Shown here: positions 18,419-27,865 of the stretch, one piece after another
How the letters are laid out: each line of letters begins with the position of its first letter
How positions within the stretch are numbered: the first letter of the stretch is position 1
Source: Bacillota bacterium
Lineage (GTDB): Bacteria > Bacillota > Clostridia > Saccharofermentanales > Fastidiosipilaceae
NCBI GenBank assembly: GCA_023420115.1
Contig: JAEZWR010000002.1
Coordinates: 1 to 64,000 of the forward strand
Direction: 5' to 3'
DNA length: 64,000 nt
Notes under the pieces: model-generated
Databases searched by the model: none
The model's input: only the letters and a program-made list of their open reading frames with translations
Told to the model about the DNA's origin: nothing
Program-made: the position numbers and the translations under genes

Positions 18419-19150
18419 ATGAGAGTTTTGGTTTATGATGATGCTCAGACAATGTCAAGGGCAGCTGCAACAATTATTGCCAATGAAATTCTAAGCAAAG
18501 AGAATCCAGTATTAGGATTGGCGACCGGAAGTAGTCCCATTGAAACATATAAATGTTTAGTTGAAATGTATAAGGATTCAGTTATTTCATTTAAGAATGT
18601 GAGAAGCTTCAATTTAGATGAATATGTCGGCTTACCAATTGAACATGAAGAAAGTTATCATTCTTTTATGAAAAGAAATCTCTTCGATCATGTTGATATT
18701 GAAACTGATGCCTTCCATGTTCCATCGGGAAATACTTCTGATCCAACTGTCGAAGGACATAAATATGACCAAATGATTATTGAGTCAGGAGGAATCGATT
18801 TACAGTTACTCGGTTTAGGACAAAATGGCCATATAGGATTTAATGAACCTGATACGAGCTTCTCAAGAGGAACCCATCTTGTTAACTTAAGTGAAAATAC
18901 AATAGAAGCAAATAGCAGATTCTTTTCTTCTATAGATGAAGTTCCTAAACAGGCAATCAGTATGGGAATACTTAGTATTATGAATGCTAAGAAGATTCTT
19001 CTTATCGCTACTGGTAAGAATAAGTCTGAGGCAGTTAAGAAAATGTTAGAGGGGGAAATAGATCCTTCATGTCCTGCTTCAATTCTTCAGACTCATAAAA
19101 ATGTTGTTGTGTTATTAGATAGAGAAGCAGCATCTCTATTGAGTGAATGA
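18419..19150 (+). CDS. nagB: Glucosamine-6-phosphate deaminase
   Basis: NagB converts glucosamine-6-phosphate to fructose-6-phosphate and ammonium. Length (243 aa) and motifs are typical: LGLATGSSP (phosphate loop), SFNLDEYVGL with the catalytic Asp, LLGLGQNGHIGFNEP, and the short C terminus of Gram-positive NagB. AGAGGTG lies 5 nt upstream of ATG. It stands alone between the MATE gene and its own terminator, with no nagA. It could balance amino-sugar phosphate supply for the amino-sugar pathways downstream, which is inference. Confidence 0.96.
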   Translation: MRVLVYDDAQTMSRAAATIIANEILSKENPVLGLATGSSPIETYKCLVEMYKDSVISFKNVRSFNLDEYVGLPIEHEESYHSFMKRNLFDHVDIETDAFHVPSGNTSDPTVEGHKYDQMIIESGGIDLQLLGLGQNGHIGFNEPDTSFSRGTHLVNLSENTIEANSRFFSSIDEVPKQAISMGILSIMNAKKILLIATGKNKSEAVKKMLEGEIDPSCPASILQTHKNVVVLLDREAASLLSE

Positions 19151-19190
19151 TAAACTATATTAAATTATACTAGCTGATGTATATCGGTGC

Positions 19191-19226
19191 TCCGATGGGA
19201 TTCTAATGATTCTGTCGGACTTTTTA
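19191..19226 (+). terminator. nagB terminator
   Basis: TCCGATGGGATT (from 19191) pairs with a right arm ending GTCGGA at 19219 through Watson-Crick and wobble pairs, then CTTTTT. It separates nagB from the glycan locus. Confidence 0.8.
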
Positions 19227-19256
19227 TCACAGTAATTCTATTGGGGGATAGAGACG

Positions 19257-21140
19257 TTGATAACTAGAAGAAAAATTACAGTTCGTAAATTTATTTTGAT
19301 TATTTACGATATTGTGTCACCATTATTCGCCTTTGTGATATCGCTTATGCTTTATTATAACGGTATGAGTCAGGTTCCTAATTATTTTAAAGAGCCTGCT
19401 AAATTAATATGTATTGGTATTGCTATTCTTTCTTTTATAACTGCTTATATCTGTGGATATTGGCGTTATATGTGGCCTTATGCAGGTGTTGATCAATATC
19501 TTGTACTGGTACTTGGTTCATTAATTAATACTATTGGTTTAGGCATTTTTTATTATATTTCCGGGCGACTTTTCTTTGTTCCAATCGGATATTATTTTAA
19601 TTTCTTCGTCATAAATTTGGGTATAGTTTGCTTCATTAGATTATTCTATAGATGGTACCAGCATTATTGTAAGAAGCTTGAATTAATTAAAAAATTTGCT
19701 GATAAAAATTCTGCCGATAAAGATTTAAGTTCACAAACTAGAGTTTTAATTGTTGGTGCTGGAGAAGCTGGTAGGGCCTTGGTTTCGGATATGAATCAGC
19801 TTCATACACATCGCAAGGCTGTCGCTTTTGTTGACGATAATATAGCTAAACATAACTATCTTAGTATGAACATACCTGTTCTCGGGGGAAGAAATAAAAT
19901 TCCTGAGATAGTTAGAGATTACAAAATTGATGAAATTATAGTTGCTATTCCCTCCCTCTCGCAAGACAAGTTGAAGGATTTGATACAGATTTGTAAATCG
20001 ACCAAGGTTCCAGTTAAGATGATTCCTTATTGGTTTGCTAATCAGGTGGATGATAGTAACATCTTATCTCATGTAGAGGCTGTAAAAATAGAGGACTTAC
20101 TTGGAAGACCGACTGTCGATCTTGATCTCAAGGCTGTAAGTGAGTTTTTAACTAACAAAGTTATTTTAGTAACTGGTGGTGGAGGTTCTATAGGTTCTGA
20201 ACTTTCTAGACAGATTGCAAGTTTTTCTCCGAAAAAATTAATTCTCTTTGATATCTACGAGAATAATGTATATGACATTCAGCAAGAATTACTGAGACGT
20301 TATGATAAGTCCTTCGACTTAGAAGTATTGATTGGTTCAATTAGGGATAGGGATAGGCTCGAAGAGATTTTTTCTAAGTATAAACCAGAGGTGGTCTTCC
20401 ATGCTGCTGCTCACAAGCATGTACCTTTAATGGAGTTTTCTCCAGCTGATGCAATAAAAAATAATATTTATGGTACATATAATGTTGCTGATATTGCAGG
20501 GAAATATAAAGTTGAAAGTTTTGTTTTGATTTCAACTGACAAGGCAGTAAATCCTACTAATGTAATGGGAGCTACTAAGAGAATTGCCGAAATGATTACA
20601 CTTTCCTTGTTCCAAAAATATAAGGACACTAGGTACACTTGTGTTCGTTTCGGAAATGTACTAGGTTCAAATGGTAGTGTAATACCTCTATTTAAGCGAC
20701 AAATAAATGAGGATCGTGTAGTTACTGTAACACATCCTGAGATGCGACGCTTCTTTATGACAATACCAGAGGCAGCTAGATTGGTTCTTCAGGCAGGATC
20801 ATTCGCACAAGGTGGACAAATATTTGTTCTCGATATGGGTGAACCTATGTATATAAAGGATTTAGCTGAAGAATTGATAAGATTGTCCGGTTTGGTTCCA
20901 GAAAAAGATGTAAAGATTGAATATTGCGGACTTAGACCAGGTGAGAAATTAGTAGAGGAACTCAAATTATCTAATGAGGCAGTAAGTAGTACAGAGCATA
21001 AAAAAATATTTGTTGTTCAACAAGTTAGAGATCAGGAAAAATTACTTGACGAATATGATAATAGCTTGAAATTGTTACTGAAAAATCATAATCCTGATTT
21101 GGATTCATTTGTTCATAATATAATTTCAAATATTAAATAA
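19257..21140 (+). CDS. Membrane-bound UDP-GlcNAc 4,6-dehydratase (PglF/FlaA1/CapD family)
   Basis: It converts UDP-GlcNAc to the UDP-4-keto-6-deoxy sugar, the precursor of 4-amino sugars. The N terminus has four membrane helices (about residues 10-130), then a CoA-binding-like Rossmann domain (LIVGAGEAGRALV near 163), then the dehydratase SDR domain with VTGGGGSIGSELSRQ near 305. The catalytic region is STDKAVNPTNVMGATKR, with Met in place of Tyr in YxxxK, as is characteristic of this family. Length 627 aa is typical of the long membrane form. The start is TTG, with GGGGG about 11 nt upstream. It is the first gene of the glycan locus; the aminotransferase two genes downstream is the likely next step. 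Confidence 0.92.
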   Translation: MITRRKITVRKFILIIYDIVSPLFAFVISLMLYYNGMSQVPNYFKEPAKLICIGIAILSFITAYICGYWRYMWPYAGVDQYLVLVLGSLINTIGLGIFYYISGRLFFVPIGYYFNFFVINLGIVCFIRLFYRWYQHYCKKLELIKKFADKNSADKDLSSQTRVLIVGAGEAGRALVSDMNQLHTHRKAVAFVDDNIAKHNYLSMNIPVLGGRNKIPEIVRDYKIDEIIVAIPSLSQDKLKDLIQICKSTKVPVKMIPYWFANQVDDSNILSHVEAVKIEDLLGRPTVDLDLKAVSEFLTNKVILVTGGGGSIGSELSRQIASFSPKKLILFDIYENNVYDIQQELLRRYDKSFDLEVLIGSIRDRDRLEEIFSKYKPEVVFHAAAHKHVPLMEFSPADAIKNNIYGTYNVADIAGKYKVESFVLISTDKAVNPTNVMGATKRIAEMITLSLFQKYKDTRYTCVRFGNVLGSNGSVIPLFKRQINEDRVVTVTHPEMRRFFMTIPEAARLVLQAGSFAQGGQIFVLDMGEPMYIKDLAEELIRLSGLVPEKDVKIEYCGLRPGEKLVEELKLSNEAVSSTEHKKIFVVQQVRDQEKLLDEYDNSLKLLLKNHNPDLDSFVHNIISNIK

Positions 21141-21210
21141 AAGTATATAATTTATAAGATAAAGTATAATAATATATTGATTCATTAATAATTTGATGGA
21201 GGAAAAAGTG

Positions 21211-21708
21211 ATGAAAAAATTTTCTATAAAAAAGACTTTGATTTTAATGCTTTCATTAAGCTTACTACCTTTTTATACTTCATGTAGATTAAGTAATACA
21301 CCTAAGGAGGCAGTACCAGTCGATCCCGATCCTGAGATTACACTAAGTAGTAGCTCAGAGGCTCCATTGATTAGTAGTACAACAACTACGACTACAACCA
21401 CAACCGCAGCGACAACTGCCAAAAGATTCTTTGGTAAAGTTACCGCTGACATTCTTAATGTGAGAAAATCAGCCTCTGCTGATTCCGATATACTAGGTCA
21501 GTTGAATCTTAATGATGAAGTGGAAGTCCTTGGCAAGAAAGATAATTTCTACAAAATTAAGACTGCTACTCTCGAAGGATTCTGTGCTAAAGATTATATT
21601 TTATTAACTTCTGATAATAGTAATACTAATGCAGCTGATAGTGAAAATTCAGTTGCAGCATCAGAAGAAAGTACAAATTCAAGTGAGAATAGCAATTCTG
21701 CTGAATAA
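21211..21708 (+). CDS. SH3-domain lipoprotein
   Basis: A 165-aa exported protein. A basic N terminus and hydrophobic core end at a lipobox-like YTSC (Cys at about residue 25). A Ser/Pro-rich stretch and a run of about nine Thr plus TAATTA form a surface linker (about 48-70). A bacterial SH3 domain follows (about 72-128, with the ILNVRKSAS...VLGKKDNFYKIK pattern) and an Asn/Ser/Glu-rich tail. SH3_3 domains bind cell-wall peptides. GGAGG lies 8 nt upstream of ATG 21211; an ATG at 21196 overlaps that site. Its place inside a glycan operon suggests a cell-wall anchor or regulator of the surface polymer, but no specific function is known. Confidence 0.8.
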   Translation: MKKFSIKKTLILMLSLSLLPFYTSCRLSNTPKEAVPVDPDPEITLSSSSEAPLISSTTTTTTTTTAATTAKRFFGKVTADILNVRKSASADSDILGQLNLNDEVEVLGKKDNFYKIKTATLEGFCAKDYILLTSDNSNTNAADSENSVAASEESTNSSENSNSAE

Positions 21709-21731
21709 ATTATTATTTTTACATATCTAAG

Positions 21732-21762
21732 GCACGGAAATTTTATATTTCTGTGCTTTATA
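21732..21762 (+). terminator. Hairpin between lipoprotein and aminotransferase genes
   Basis: GCACGGAAAT (21732-21741) and ATTTCTGTGC (21747-21756) pair over 10 bp (one wobble) around TTTAT, followed by TTTATATTT. The T-run is imperfect, so it may only partly terminate and tune expression of the genes downstream. Confidence 0.65.
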
Positions 21763-21775
21763 TTTGGAGTTTAAA

Positions 21776-22993
21776 ATGAGTGATTTTAGAAAAGTTCCAT
21801 TTTCACCGCCTGATATTAGTGAAGCTGAAATTTCCGCTGTTTCAGAAGTACTTCGTTCTGGATGGATTACAACGGGGCCAACTTGTAAAAAGTTTGAACT
21901 TGAGCTGGCAGAGTACATAGGAGTTAATAGATTGGCATGTCTTAATTCCGCTACTGCTGCACTTGAGGCTTGTATGAATATATTAGGTATTTCTTCTGGC
22001 GACGAGGTCATAGTGCCAGCTTATACCTATACTGCTAGTGCTTCGATTGTTTATCATGCTGGGGCGACCTTGAGATTAGTAGATTGTCGTAAAGATTCTC
22101 ATGAGATGGATTTAGAAAGACTTGAGGAATGCATTAACTCTAAGACCAAGGCAATTATTACTGTTGACCTTGCTGGTATGCCCTGTGTTTATGAGCCATA
22201 TTTTGAAATTGCCAATAAATATAAAGATATATATTCAGCAAACAATGATTTACAGAGAAAATTATCTCGCATAGCTATCATTGCTGATGCGGCACACGCT
22301 TTTGGTGCCTACTGTAATTCTGACAAAAAATATGTCGGACAGATTGCTGATTTCACTGCATTCTCATTTCATGCAGTAAAAAATTTGACTACAGCAGAGG
22401 GGGGCGCTCTTTGCTGGAGTGATGAACTCAAAGATATGAGTGATGAATTGTACAATAAGATAATGCTTTTTTCTCTCCATGGTCAAAATAAAGATGCTCT
22501 CAGTAAAAGTCAGATCGGTTCATGGGCTTATGATATTGTTTTCCCCGGTTACAAGTGTAATATGACAGATATTATGGCTGCCATAGGGCGTGAGCAACTA
22601 AAGAGATTTCCTAAACTTTTGAGAAGAAGACAGGAAATACAGGAAAAATATGATGAAGCCTTTAAGAATTTAGGTCTTGAAGTTCTCAAACATAGCTCTA
22701 ATGACTACTATTCCACAAGACATCTCTATATTATTCGTATAGACGGATATAATGAAGAACAGCGCAATGATTTTATAGTTGCTATGGGAGAAAAGGGAAT
22801 TAGTTGTAATGTTCATTATAAACCCTTGCCTATGTTGAGTGCATATAAGAATAAGGGTTTTGATATTGCAGATTACCCAGAGGCTTTTGAGCGATATAAG
22901 AATAGTGTGACTTTGCCACTTCATACTTTGTTGAGTGACAGCGATGTAGAGTATGTGATTCAATCAGTAAAAGAATGTCTTGGGAAGAATTGA
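21776..22993 (+). CDS. DegT/DnrJ/EryC1/StrS-family sugar aminotransferase
   Basis: A PLP aminotransferase (405 aa) acting on nucleotide-linked 4-keto sugars. The PLP lysine lies in FSFHAVKNLTTAEGG (about residue 202), with SATAALEA for phosphate binding and ADAAHAFGA with the PLP-ring Asp. The opening VPFSPPDISEAEI, the internal insert before ADAAHAFGA and the HAVKNLTTAEGG block resemble, from memory, the aminotransferases that make UDP-2-acetamido-4-amino-2,4,6-trideoxygalactose (AATGal); a PglE-like bacillosamine role is the alternative. GGAG lies 6 nt upstream of ATG 21776. With the upstream dehydratase and downstream phosphoglycosyltransferase it forms a complete route to a lipid-linked 4-amino sugar. 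Confidence 0.9.
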   Translation: MSDFRKVPFSPPDISEAEISAVSEVLRSGWITTGPTCKKFELELAEYIGVNRLACLNSATAALEACMNILGISSGDEVIVPAYTYTASASIVYHAGATLRLVDCRKDSHEMDLERLEECINSKTKAIITVDLAGMPCVYEPYFEIANKYKDIYSANNDLQRKLSRIAIIADAAHAFGAYCNSDKKYVGQIADFTAFSFHAVKNLTTAEGGALCWSDELKDMSDELYNKIMLFSLHGQNKDALSKSQIGSWAYDIVFPGYKCNMTDIMAAIGREQLKRFPKLLRRRQEIQEKYDEAFKNLGLEVLKHSSNDYYSTRHLYIIRIDGYNEEQRNDFIVAMGEKGISCNVHYKPLPMLSAYKNKGFDIADYPEAFERYKNSVTLPLHTLLSDSDVEYVIQSVKECLGKN

Positions 22994-22997
22994 TGAT

Positions 22998-23690
22998 ATG
23001 TTGAAGATGCCAGCTTGGGATAAATTACCTGAATCAATCAGGAATGAGCAGTGTTACGAATATTATCTGTTGCTCAAGAAAAGAAATATGTCAATCTTTT
23101 TTAAACGAGTTTTTGACTTGTTTGTATCGAGCATTTTACTTGTCATCTTATTTTTACCAATGTTGCTCATTGCTATACTTATAAAATTGGATAGTAAGGG
23201 GCCGGCACTTTTTAAACAAGAAAGAGTTACTAATTTTGGTAGACATTTTCATATTCATAAATTTCGTACGATGAAAGTTGATACGGAAAAGAATGGTCAA
23301 CTCACAGTCGGAAATGATTCTAGAATTACCAAAATGGGGGCTTATCTAAGGAAGAGAAGACTAGATGAAATACCTCAGCTTATTGATATATTACTTGGTA
23401 ATATGTCATTTGTAGGAGCGAGGCCAGAAGTTCCTAAATATGTTAGTGCTTATAGTGATGAGATGCTAGCTACGCTTCTGCTTCCAGCGGGTGTTACGTC
23501 GGATGCCGCTATCGAATACAAAGATGAGGCCAAAATTCTCGAACAGACTGATGTTGACATAGATAAGTGTTATATAGAACAGGTATTACCTGAGAAAATG
23601 AGAATAAATTTACAATATTTGAAGAATTTTAATTTTAAGCAGGACATAAGGATAATTTATAAAACGGTTGTGGCGGTGCTATTTGGATAG
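22998..23690 (+). CDS. Initiating sugar-phosphate transferase (PglC/WcaJ-type phosphoglycosyltransferase)
   Basis: It transfers a sugar-1-phosphate from a UDP-sugar to undecaprenyl phosphate, the first step of repeat-unit assembly. The 230-aa protein has an N-terminal extension (WDKLPESIRNEQ), one hydrophobic re-entrant helix (about residues 30-50), and the conserved FKQERVTNFG, KFRTMKVDTE, RRLDEIPQLIDILLGNMSFVGARPE block. The short monotopic form matches the small-PGT class. The reading frame is also open from a TTG at 22980 overlapping the previous stop, but ATG 22998 with GGGAAGA upstream fits better. No extra membrane N-terminal domain is present. Confidence 0.92.
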   Translation: MLKMPAWDKLPESIRNEQCYEYYLLLKKRNMSIFFKRVFDLFVSSILLVILFLPMLLIAILIKLDSKGPALFKQERVTNFGRHFHIHKFRTMKVDTEKNGQLTVGNDSRITKMGAYLRKRRLDEIPQLIDILLGNMSFVGARPEVPKYVSAYSDEMLATLLLPAGVTSDAAIEYKDEAKILEQTDVDIDKCYIEQVLPEKMRINLQYLKNFNFKQDIRIIYKTVVAVLFG

Positions 23691-23738
23691 AATAATCTAT
23701 TAAATTATCTTGAGATATTTATAATTTGGGGAGTGTAT

Positions 23739-25340
23739 ATGCTTAGGATTCGGAGTATATTAAATTTAATTTTAATAATTTTGTTGAGTTTAAGTGCTTT
23801 TGCTAACACGCTTAGTACTAATTATCTACCCAGTGGGAGAAATTATTTTTTATATATTCTGATTTTGCTTGTGGCTGCTCTCGTCATATATAATATTTAT
23901 AGTGTTTTTATCAGTTTAAATTCCAAGTTTGATAATAAGTTAAGTTTAATTGTTCAGGTTATTTGTATCACCCTCATAAGTCCATATTTTACTCTAAAAT
24001 ATTTTTATAAAAAGAAGAATAATTTTTTTATTTTAAGCTCCGTCTTTTTCTATATATTTCTATTGAGTTCATTAATAAATCATTTTTTCTTATTTAGAAT
24101 AGAATTTTACGATCTAAGCTTGGCTATATGTATATGGATTATGGCGATATTTTTACCTTCAAATTTTATACTGACAAGTTATTTGGAAGGTAAGGACAAA
24201 CTTTCTATAATGACTTTTATTCTTGACTTTTTCTATATAAATATGGCTATTTATTCATTTGCTTGTATTCTTGCCTCAACAACTATTCTGAGACATATTT
24301 TTATTCATACAGAGCAGGGGATAAGCAACAAAGGAATCCAGTCAATTTTTGGAAATAGTAATATTCTTGGTATGGATATGTTGATAGCTGTGATCCTTTC
24401 TGTAATAACATTTATTTTGGTTAAAAATAAATTGTCTAAAGCTTTTTCTGTAATTATATCTATTTGCTCACTTTTTATTCTATACACCTGCAATGCTAGA
24501 ACATCTATATATGCTGTTATTTTAGCTGTGCTATTTTCTACTATATATTTAGTAATTTTATTTATAAGAAGAGATTTGAGTAAGAAGTTTCACGGCCTAC
24601 TTGCCTTGTTAATAGTACTTATTTGTCTTTTTATTCCCTTTAGATCTTTGAGTCGATATTATCTTTCTAGCATTAGTGAAACCTTGAGTGTTAGCATGAA
24701 TGACAAGAGTACTATATTGTCCTTAGAGGATTTGGAATTTAAGAATGATGAGAATGAATTTGATGATGCAAAGGTTAATTTGTCATCTTCATATCCTAGT
24801 TTATTTTACAATCATAAACTAAGTGCAAATCAAATTAAGATTCATAATCATATTCTTGATAAGCTTGATAGAATCTTATCATCAAGATTACAGCTCATCA
24901 AAGAAGCAAGTTTAATGGCATTTGCAAGTCCAATTTGGGGCTTCGGTTACCATAGAATAAGTGATGTTGCATACCATTATATGGGAGATAATTCTAGATT
25001 AGTAGCTTCAAATATTGGTTCAAGTCATAACATTTTCTCTGATGCCTTGCTCAGAGGTGGAATTATTGCATTGATTAATTTCATACTGCTTGCATTAGCA
25101 GTAATAAGAATTTTTATAATGTTACTTAAGAGTTCTAAGATTGAACCATATTCTGATAAAGAGCAAATAACAGCGATTAAGTTTATTGTGTTAATAACAT
25201 TTTTTACATTTATGCCTGTCCAGTTATTTGAAATTACTGCAATATCGTCAGTATCTCCATATTTTCTTTTCTTCTGGATATTTATACTTATGATAGGAAT
25301 ATTAAGTTCAAACTTTTCTGAAAGAAATAATAAAATATGA
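23739..25340 (+). CDS. Wzy-type polysaccharide polymerase / O-antigen ligase family membrane protein
   Basis: 533 aa with about 11-12 hydrophobic segments and a large extracytoplasmic loop (about residues 305-400). After the loop comes GSSHNIFSDALLRGG, the O-antigen ligase/polymerase family signature with its conserved His. Such proteins polymerise lipid-linked repeat units on the outer face of the membrane. GGGGAG lies 5 nt upstream of ATG 23739. It overlaps the next gene by ATGA, so polymerase and flippase are translationally coupled. Polymerase versus ligase cannot be decided from sequence; the presence of a flippase favours Wzy. Confidence 0.82.
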   Translation: MLRIRSILNLILIILLSLSAFANTLSTNYLPSGRNYFLYILILLVAALVIYNIYSVFISLNSKFDNKLSLIVQVICITLISPYFTLKYFYKKKNNFFILSSVFFYIFLLSSLINHFFLFRIEFYDLSLAICIWIMAIFLPSNFILTSYLEGKDKLSIMTFILDFFYINMAIYSFACILASTTILRHIFIHTEQGISNKGIQSIFGNSNILGMDMLIAVILSVITFILVKNKLSKAFSVIISICSLFILYTCNARTSIYAVILAVLFSTIYLVILFIRRDLSKKFHGLLALLIVLICLFIPFRSLSRYYLSSISETLSVSMNDKSTILSLEDLEFKNDENEFDDAKVNLSSSYPSLFYNHKLSANQIKIHNHILDKLDRILSSRLQLIKEASLMAFASPIWGFGYHRISDVAYHYMGDNSRLVASNIGSSHNIFSDALLRGGIIALINFILLALAVIRIFIMLLKSSKIEPYSDKEQITAIKFIVLITFFTFMPVQLFEITAISSVSPYFLFFWIFILMIGILSSNFSERNNKI

Positions 25341-26800
25341 GTGAAAGTGCTAATAAAAAAAATAAAGAGACCTCAATTATCAAGGCATTTTCTTTAACTT
25401 TTTCGGTAAATGCCCTTGGGTTTATTGTGTCTGCACTAATGACATTAATTTTGCCAGCAATAATTAGTCCTGCAATTTATGGTTATTGGCAGCTTTATCT
25501 TTTATATACAGGATATACCTTATATTTTTCATTTGGTATGACTGATGGAGCATATCTAAGATATGGAGGCTGTAAATATGACGAAGTAGATAAGTCTATG
25601 ATTAAGGGGCAATTCTTTCTAATTTTGCTTCTTAATCTAATCTTAGATATATGTTTACTCGCCATATTTTTTTCTACAGTTGGTGTTGTAGAGAAGAGAT
25701 TTACTTTTTTGGCTGCTTGTATAGCCGGCTTAATTTGTATACCTCGTTCACTCATTCTTATGACCTTGCTTGCTACTAATAGGATCAGTGAGAATGCTTA
25801 TGCTATTTTCTTCGAAAGATTTGGCAATATTTTAGGTATTTTAATTGTTTTATGTTTTAGGATCAAAAGAGTTGAGATTTTGATTTATACAGACTTATTG
25901 GGCAAGACTTTGTCACTTCTTCTTGTCATTTTTAAGGCCAGAGATATTTTTAGAGTCAAAATTGTAGATTATAAGCGTGTAATAGTAGAGGGTCTGGAGA
26001 ATATTAGGTCTGGAATAAAAATAGTTTTGGCAGTTCTTGCCATTGTTTTTTCTGTTTCTATAGTAAGACAAAATATTGAAGCGAATTTTGGTATTGAATC
26101 TTTTGCCAAAGTTAGTTTCTCTCTCAGTCTGTCAAATATGTTTACAGTATTTATAAATGCAGTGGCGATAGTACTTTTTCCTGTTCTAAAAAGAATGAAG
26201 CCTGAGAACCAAAAGGATGTCTATACTAGTTTGAATACTATATTCGTTAGTGTATTGGGAGCAGCTCTTATTTTTTACGAACCAATTAGATTAATATTAT
26301 CTAAATTATTACCTGCATATAGTGATGGCCTTTTATATCTAGGCTTACTTTTTCCATTTTTCTTGTATGACGGGAAAATGTTATTTTTGCTCACCACTTA
26401 TTTTAAGGTTCTGCGAAAAGAAAACATGCTTCTATTAATTAATTTTATGACTCTAGTTTTTGCAACCATTCTATCTTATGTTGCAGTTTTTGTACTTAAA
26501 AATCTAACGTACGCGGTTATTGTTTTACTTCTAGTGCAAATTTTCCGTTGTATTAATGCTGAAGTATACTTATCTAAGATTTTAAATAAAAATTGTACTT
26601 TGGATATAATGGCAGAACTATACTTAACATTAGCCTTTATAGTAAGTACTCAAGTTATAGGATCTTTTAGAGGTTCTGTCTTTTATTTGTTAGTTTATGC
26701 ATTATTAATTTTATTTATGCGAAAGAGAATTAAATCTGCTTTGATTTATATGCTACCTAGCAAAATTAGTAGTAAACTAAAGTCATGGCATTTACTTTGA
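25337..26800 (+). CDS. Wzx-type lipid-linked oligosaccharide flippase
   Basis: A 487-aa polytopic protein with about 12-14 membrane helices in the polysaccharide-export (MOP) fold. It starts with the family-like segment IIKAFSLTFSVNALGFIVSALMTLILP and includes GYWQLYLLYTGY. It should flip undecaprenyl-diphosphate repeat units to the outer leaflet for the polymerase. The start overlaps the polymerase stop (ATGA at 25337-25340). Codon use is very AT-rich, as is common for flippases. The assignment rests on topology and position more than on a sharp motif. Confidence 0.82.
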   Translation: MSESANKKNKETSIIKAFSLTFSVNALGFIVSALMTLILPAIISPAIYGYWQLYLLYTGYTLYFSFGMTDGAYLRYGGCKYDEVDKSMIKGQFFLILLLNLILDICLLAIFFSTVGVVEKRFTFLAACIAGLICIPRSLILMTLLATNRISENAYAIFFERFGNILGILIVLCFRIKRVEILIYTDLLGKTLSLLLVIFKARDIFRVKIVDYKRVIVEGLENIRSGIKIVLAVLAIVFSVSIVRQNIEANFGIESFAKVSFSLSLSNMFTVFINAVAIVLFPVLKRMKPENQKDVYTSLNTIFVSVLGAALIFYEPIRLILSKLLPAYSDGLLYLGLLFPFFLYDGKMLFLLTTYFKVLRKENMLLLINFMTLVFATILSYVAVFVLKNLTYAVIVLLLVQIFRCINAEVYLSKILNKNCTLDIMAELYLTLAFIVSTQVIGSFRGSVFYLLVYALLILFMRKRIKSALIYMLPSKISSKLKSWHLL

Positions 26801-26840
26801 AATTAATAATTAATCAAAAATATATTTATGAGGTTAAAAA

Positions 26841-27824
26841 ATGGCAAAAAAAGTATTAGTTACAGGTGCGGATGGTTTCATTGGAAGTCATCTTACAGAA
26901 GCTCTCCTTGAAAAGGGCTATGATGTGAGACCTTTTGTTTTTTATAATTCATTTAATTCATGGGGCTGGCTAGATAGTTTGGATGCTGAGGTTAAAAAAG
27001 AACTTGATGTTTTTTCAGGTGACATTAGAGATCCTAATGGAGTCTATGAGGCGATGAAGGGATGCGATATGGTTTTGCACCTTGCTGCTCTTATTGCAAT
27101 ACCTTTTTCATATCACTCCCCTGATGCCTATGTTGACACTAATATCAAAGGAACATTGAATGTTCTTCAGGCTGCTAGGAAGCTTGAAACTTCAAGAGTA
27201 TTAGTAACTTCAACTTCAGAAGTATATGGCACAGCGCAGTATGTACCTATTGATGAGAAGCATCCATATCAAGGACAGTCACCCTATTCAGCAACCAAAA
27301 TTGGCGCAGATAGATTAGCAGAAAGTTTCTATAGAAGTTTTGATTTACCTTTAACTATTGTTAGACCATTTAATACTTATGGTCCTAGGCAGTCAGCTAG
27401 AGCTGTCATTCCGACAATTATTGGCCAGCTACTAGACGGAGCAACAGAAATTAAGCTCGGATCTTTAACTCCCACCAGAGATTTTAATTATGTTAAAGAT
27501 ACGGCACAGGGTTTCATTGCTTTGGCAGAGTGTGAGGCGGCGATTGGCGAAGAAGTTAATATCGCTACTTGCAAAGAAATTTCTATAGGTGAGCTTGCGA
27601 ATGAACTGATTAGACAGATTAATCCTGAGGCGAAAATTGTTTGCGATGAAATAAGACTCAGACCAGAAAAATCGGAGGTTAATAGATTATTAGGTTCCAA
27701 TGAAAAAATTCATCGTTTAACCGACTGGAGAAGTAAATATAGTCTTAGCGAAGGACTAAAAGAAACGATTGAATTTATGAAGGAGAATATATCTAAGTAT
27801 AAAACTGATAGATATAATATCTAG
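26841..27824 (+). CDS. legB: NAD-dependent 4,6-dehydratase, LegB-like (nonulosonate pathway)
   Basis: An extended SDR (327 aa) with the NAD motif GADGFIGSH, HLAALIAIPFSYHSP, TSTSEVYGTA and the catalytic YSATK. The set RPFNTYGPRQSARAVIPTII and TRDFNYVKDTA is typical of LegB-type dehydratases, which make the 4-keto-6-deoxy derivative of UDP- or GDP-GlcNAc as the first step towards legionaminic acid. GAGG lies 7 nt upstream of ATG. It is a second 4,6-dehydratase in the locus, soluble and distinct from the membrane-bound enzyme at 19257, and begins the nonulosonate sub-cluster. Confidence 0.88.
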   Translation: MAKKVLVTGADGFIGSHLTEALLEKGYDVRPFVFYNSFNSWGWLDSLDAEVKKELDVFSGDIRDPNGVYEAMKGCDMVLHLAALIAIPFSYHSPDAYVDTNIKGTLNVLQAARKLETSRVLVTSTSEVYGTAQYVPIDEKHPYQGQSPYSATKIGADRLAESFYRSFDLPLTIVRPFNTYGPRQSARAVIPTIIGQLLDGATEIKLGSLTPTRDFNYVKDTAQGFIALAECEAAIGEEVNIATCKEISIGELANELIRQINPEAKIVCDEIRLRPEKSEVNRLLGSNEKIHRLTDWRSKYSLSEGLKETIEFMKENISKYKTDRYNI

Positions 27825-27865
27825 AAATTAGAATAATCAAAAGATTATTTTGAGGAGAGAATATC

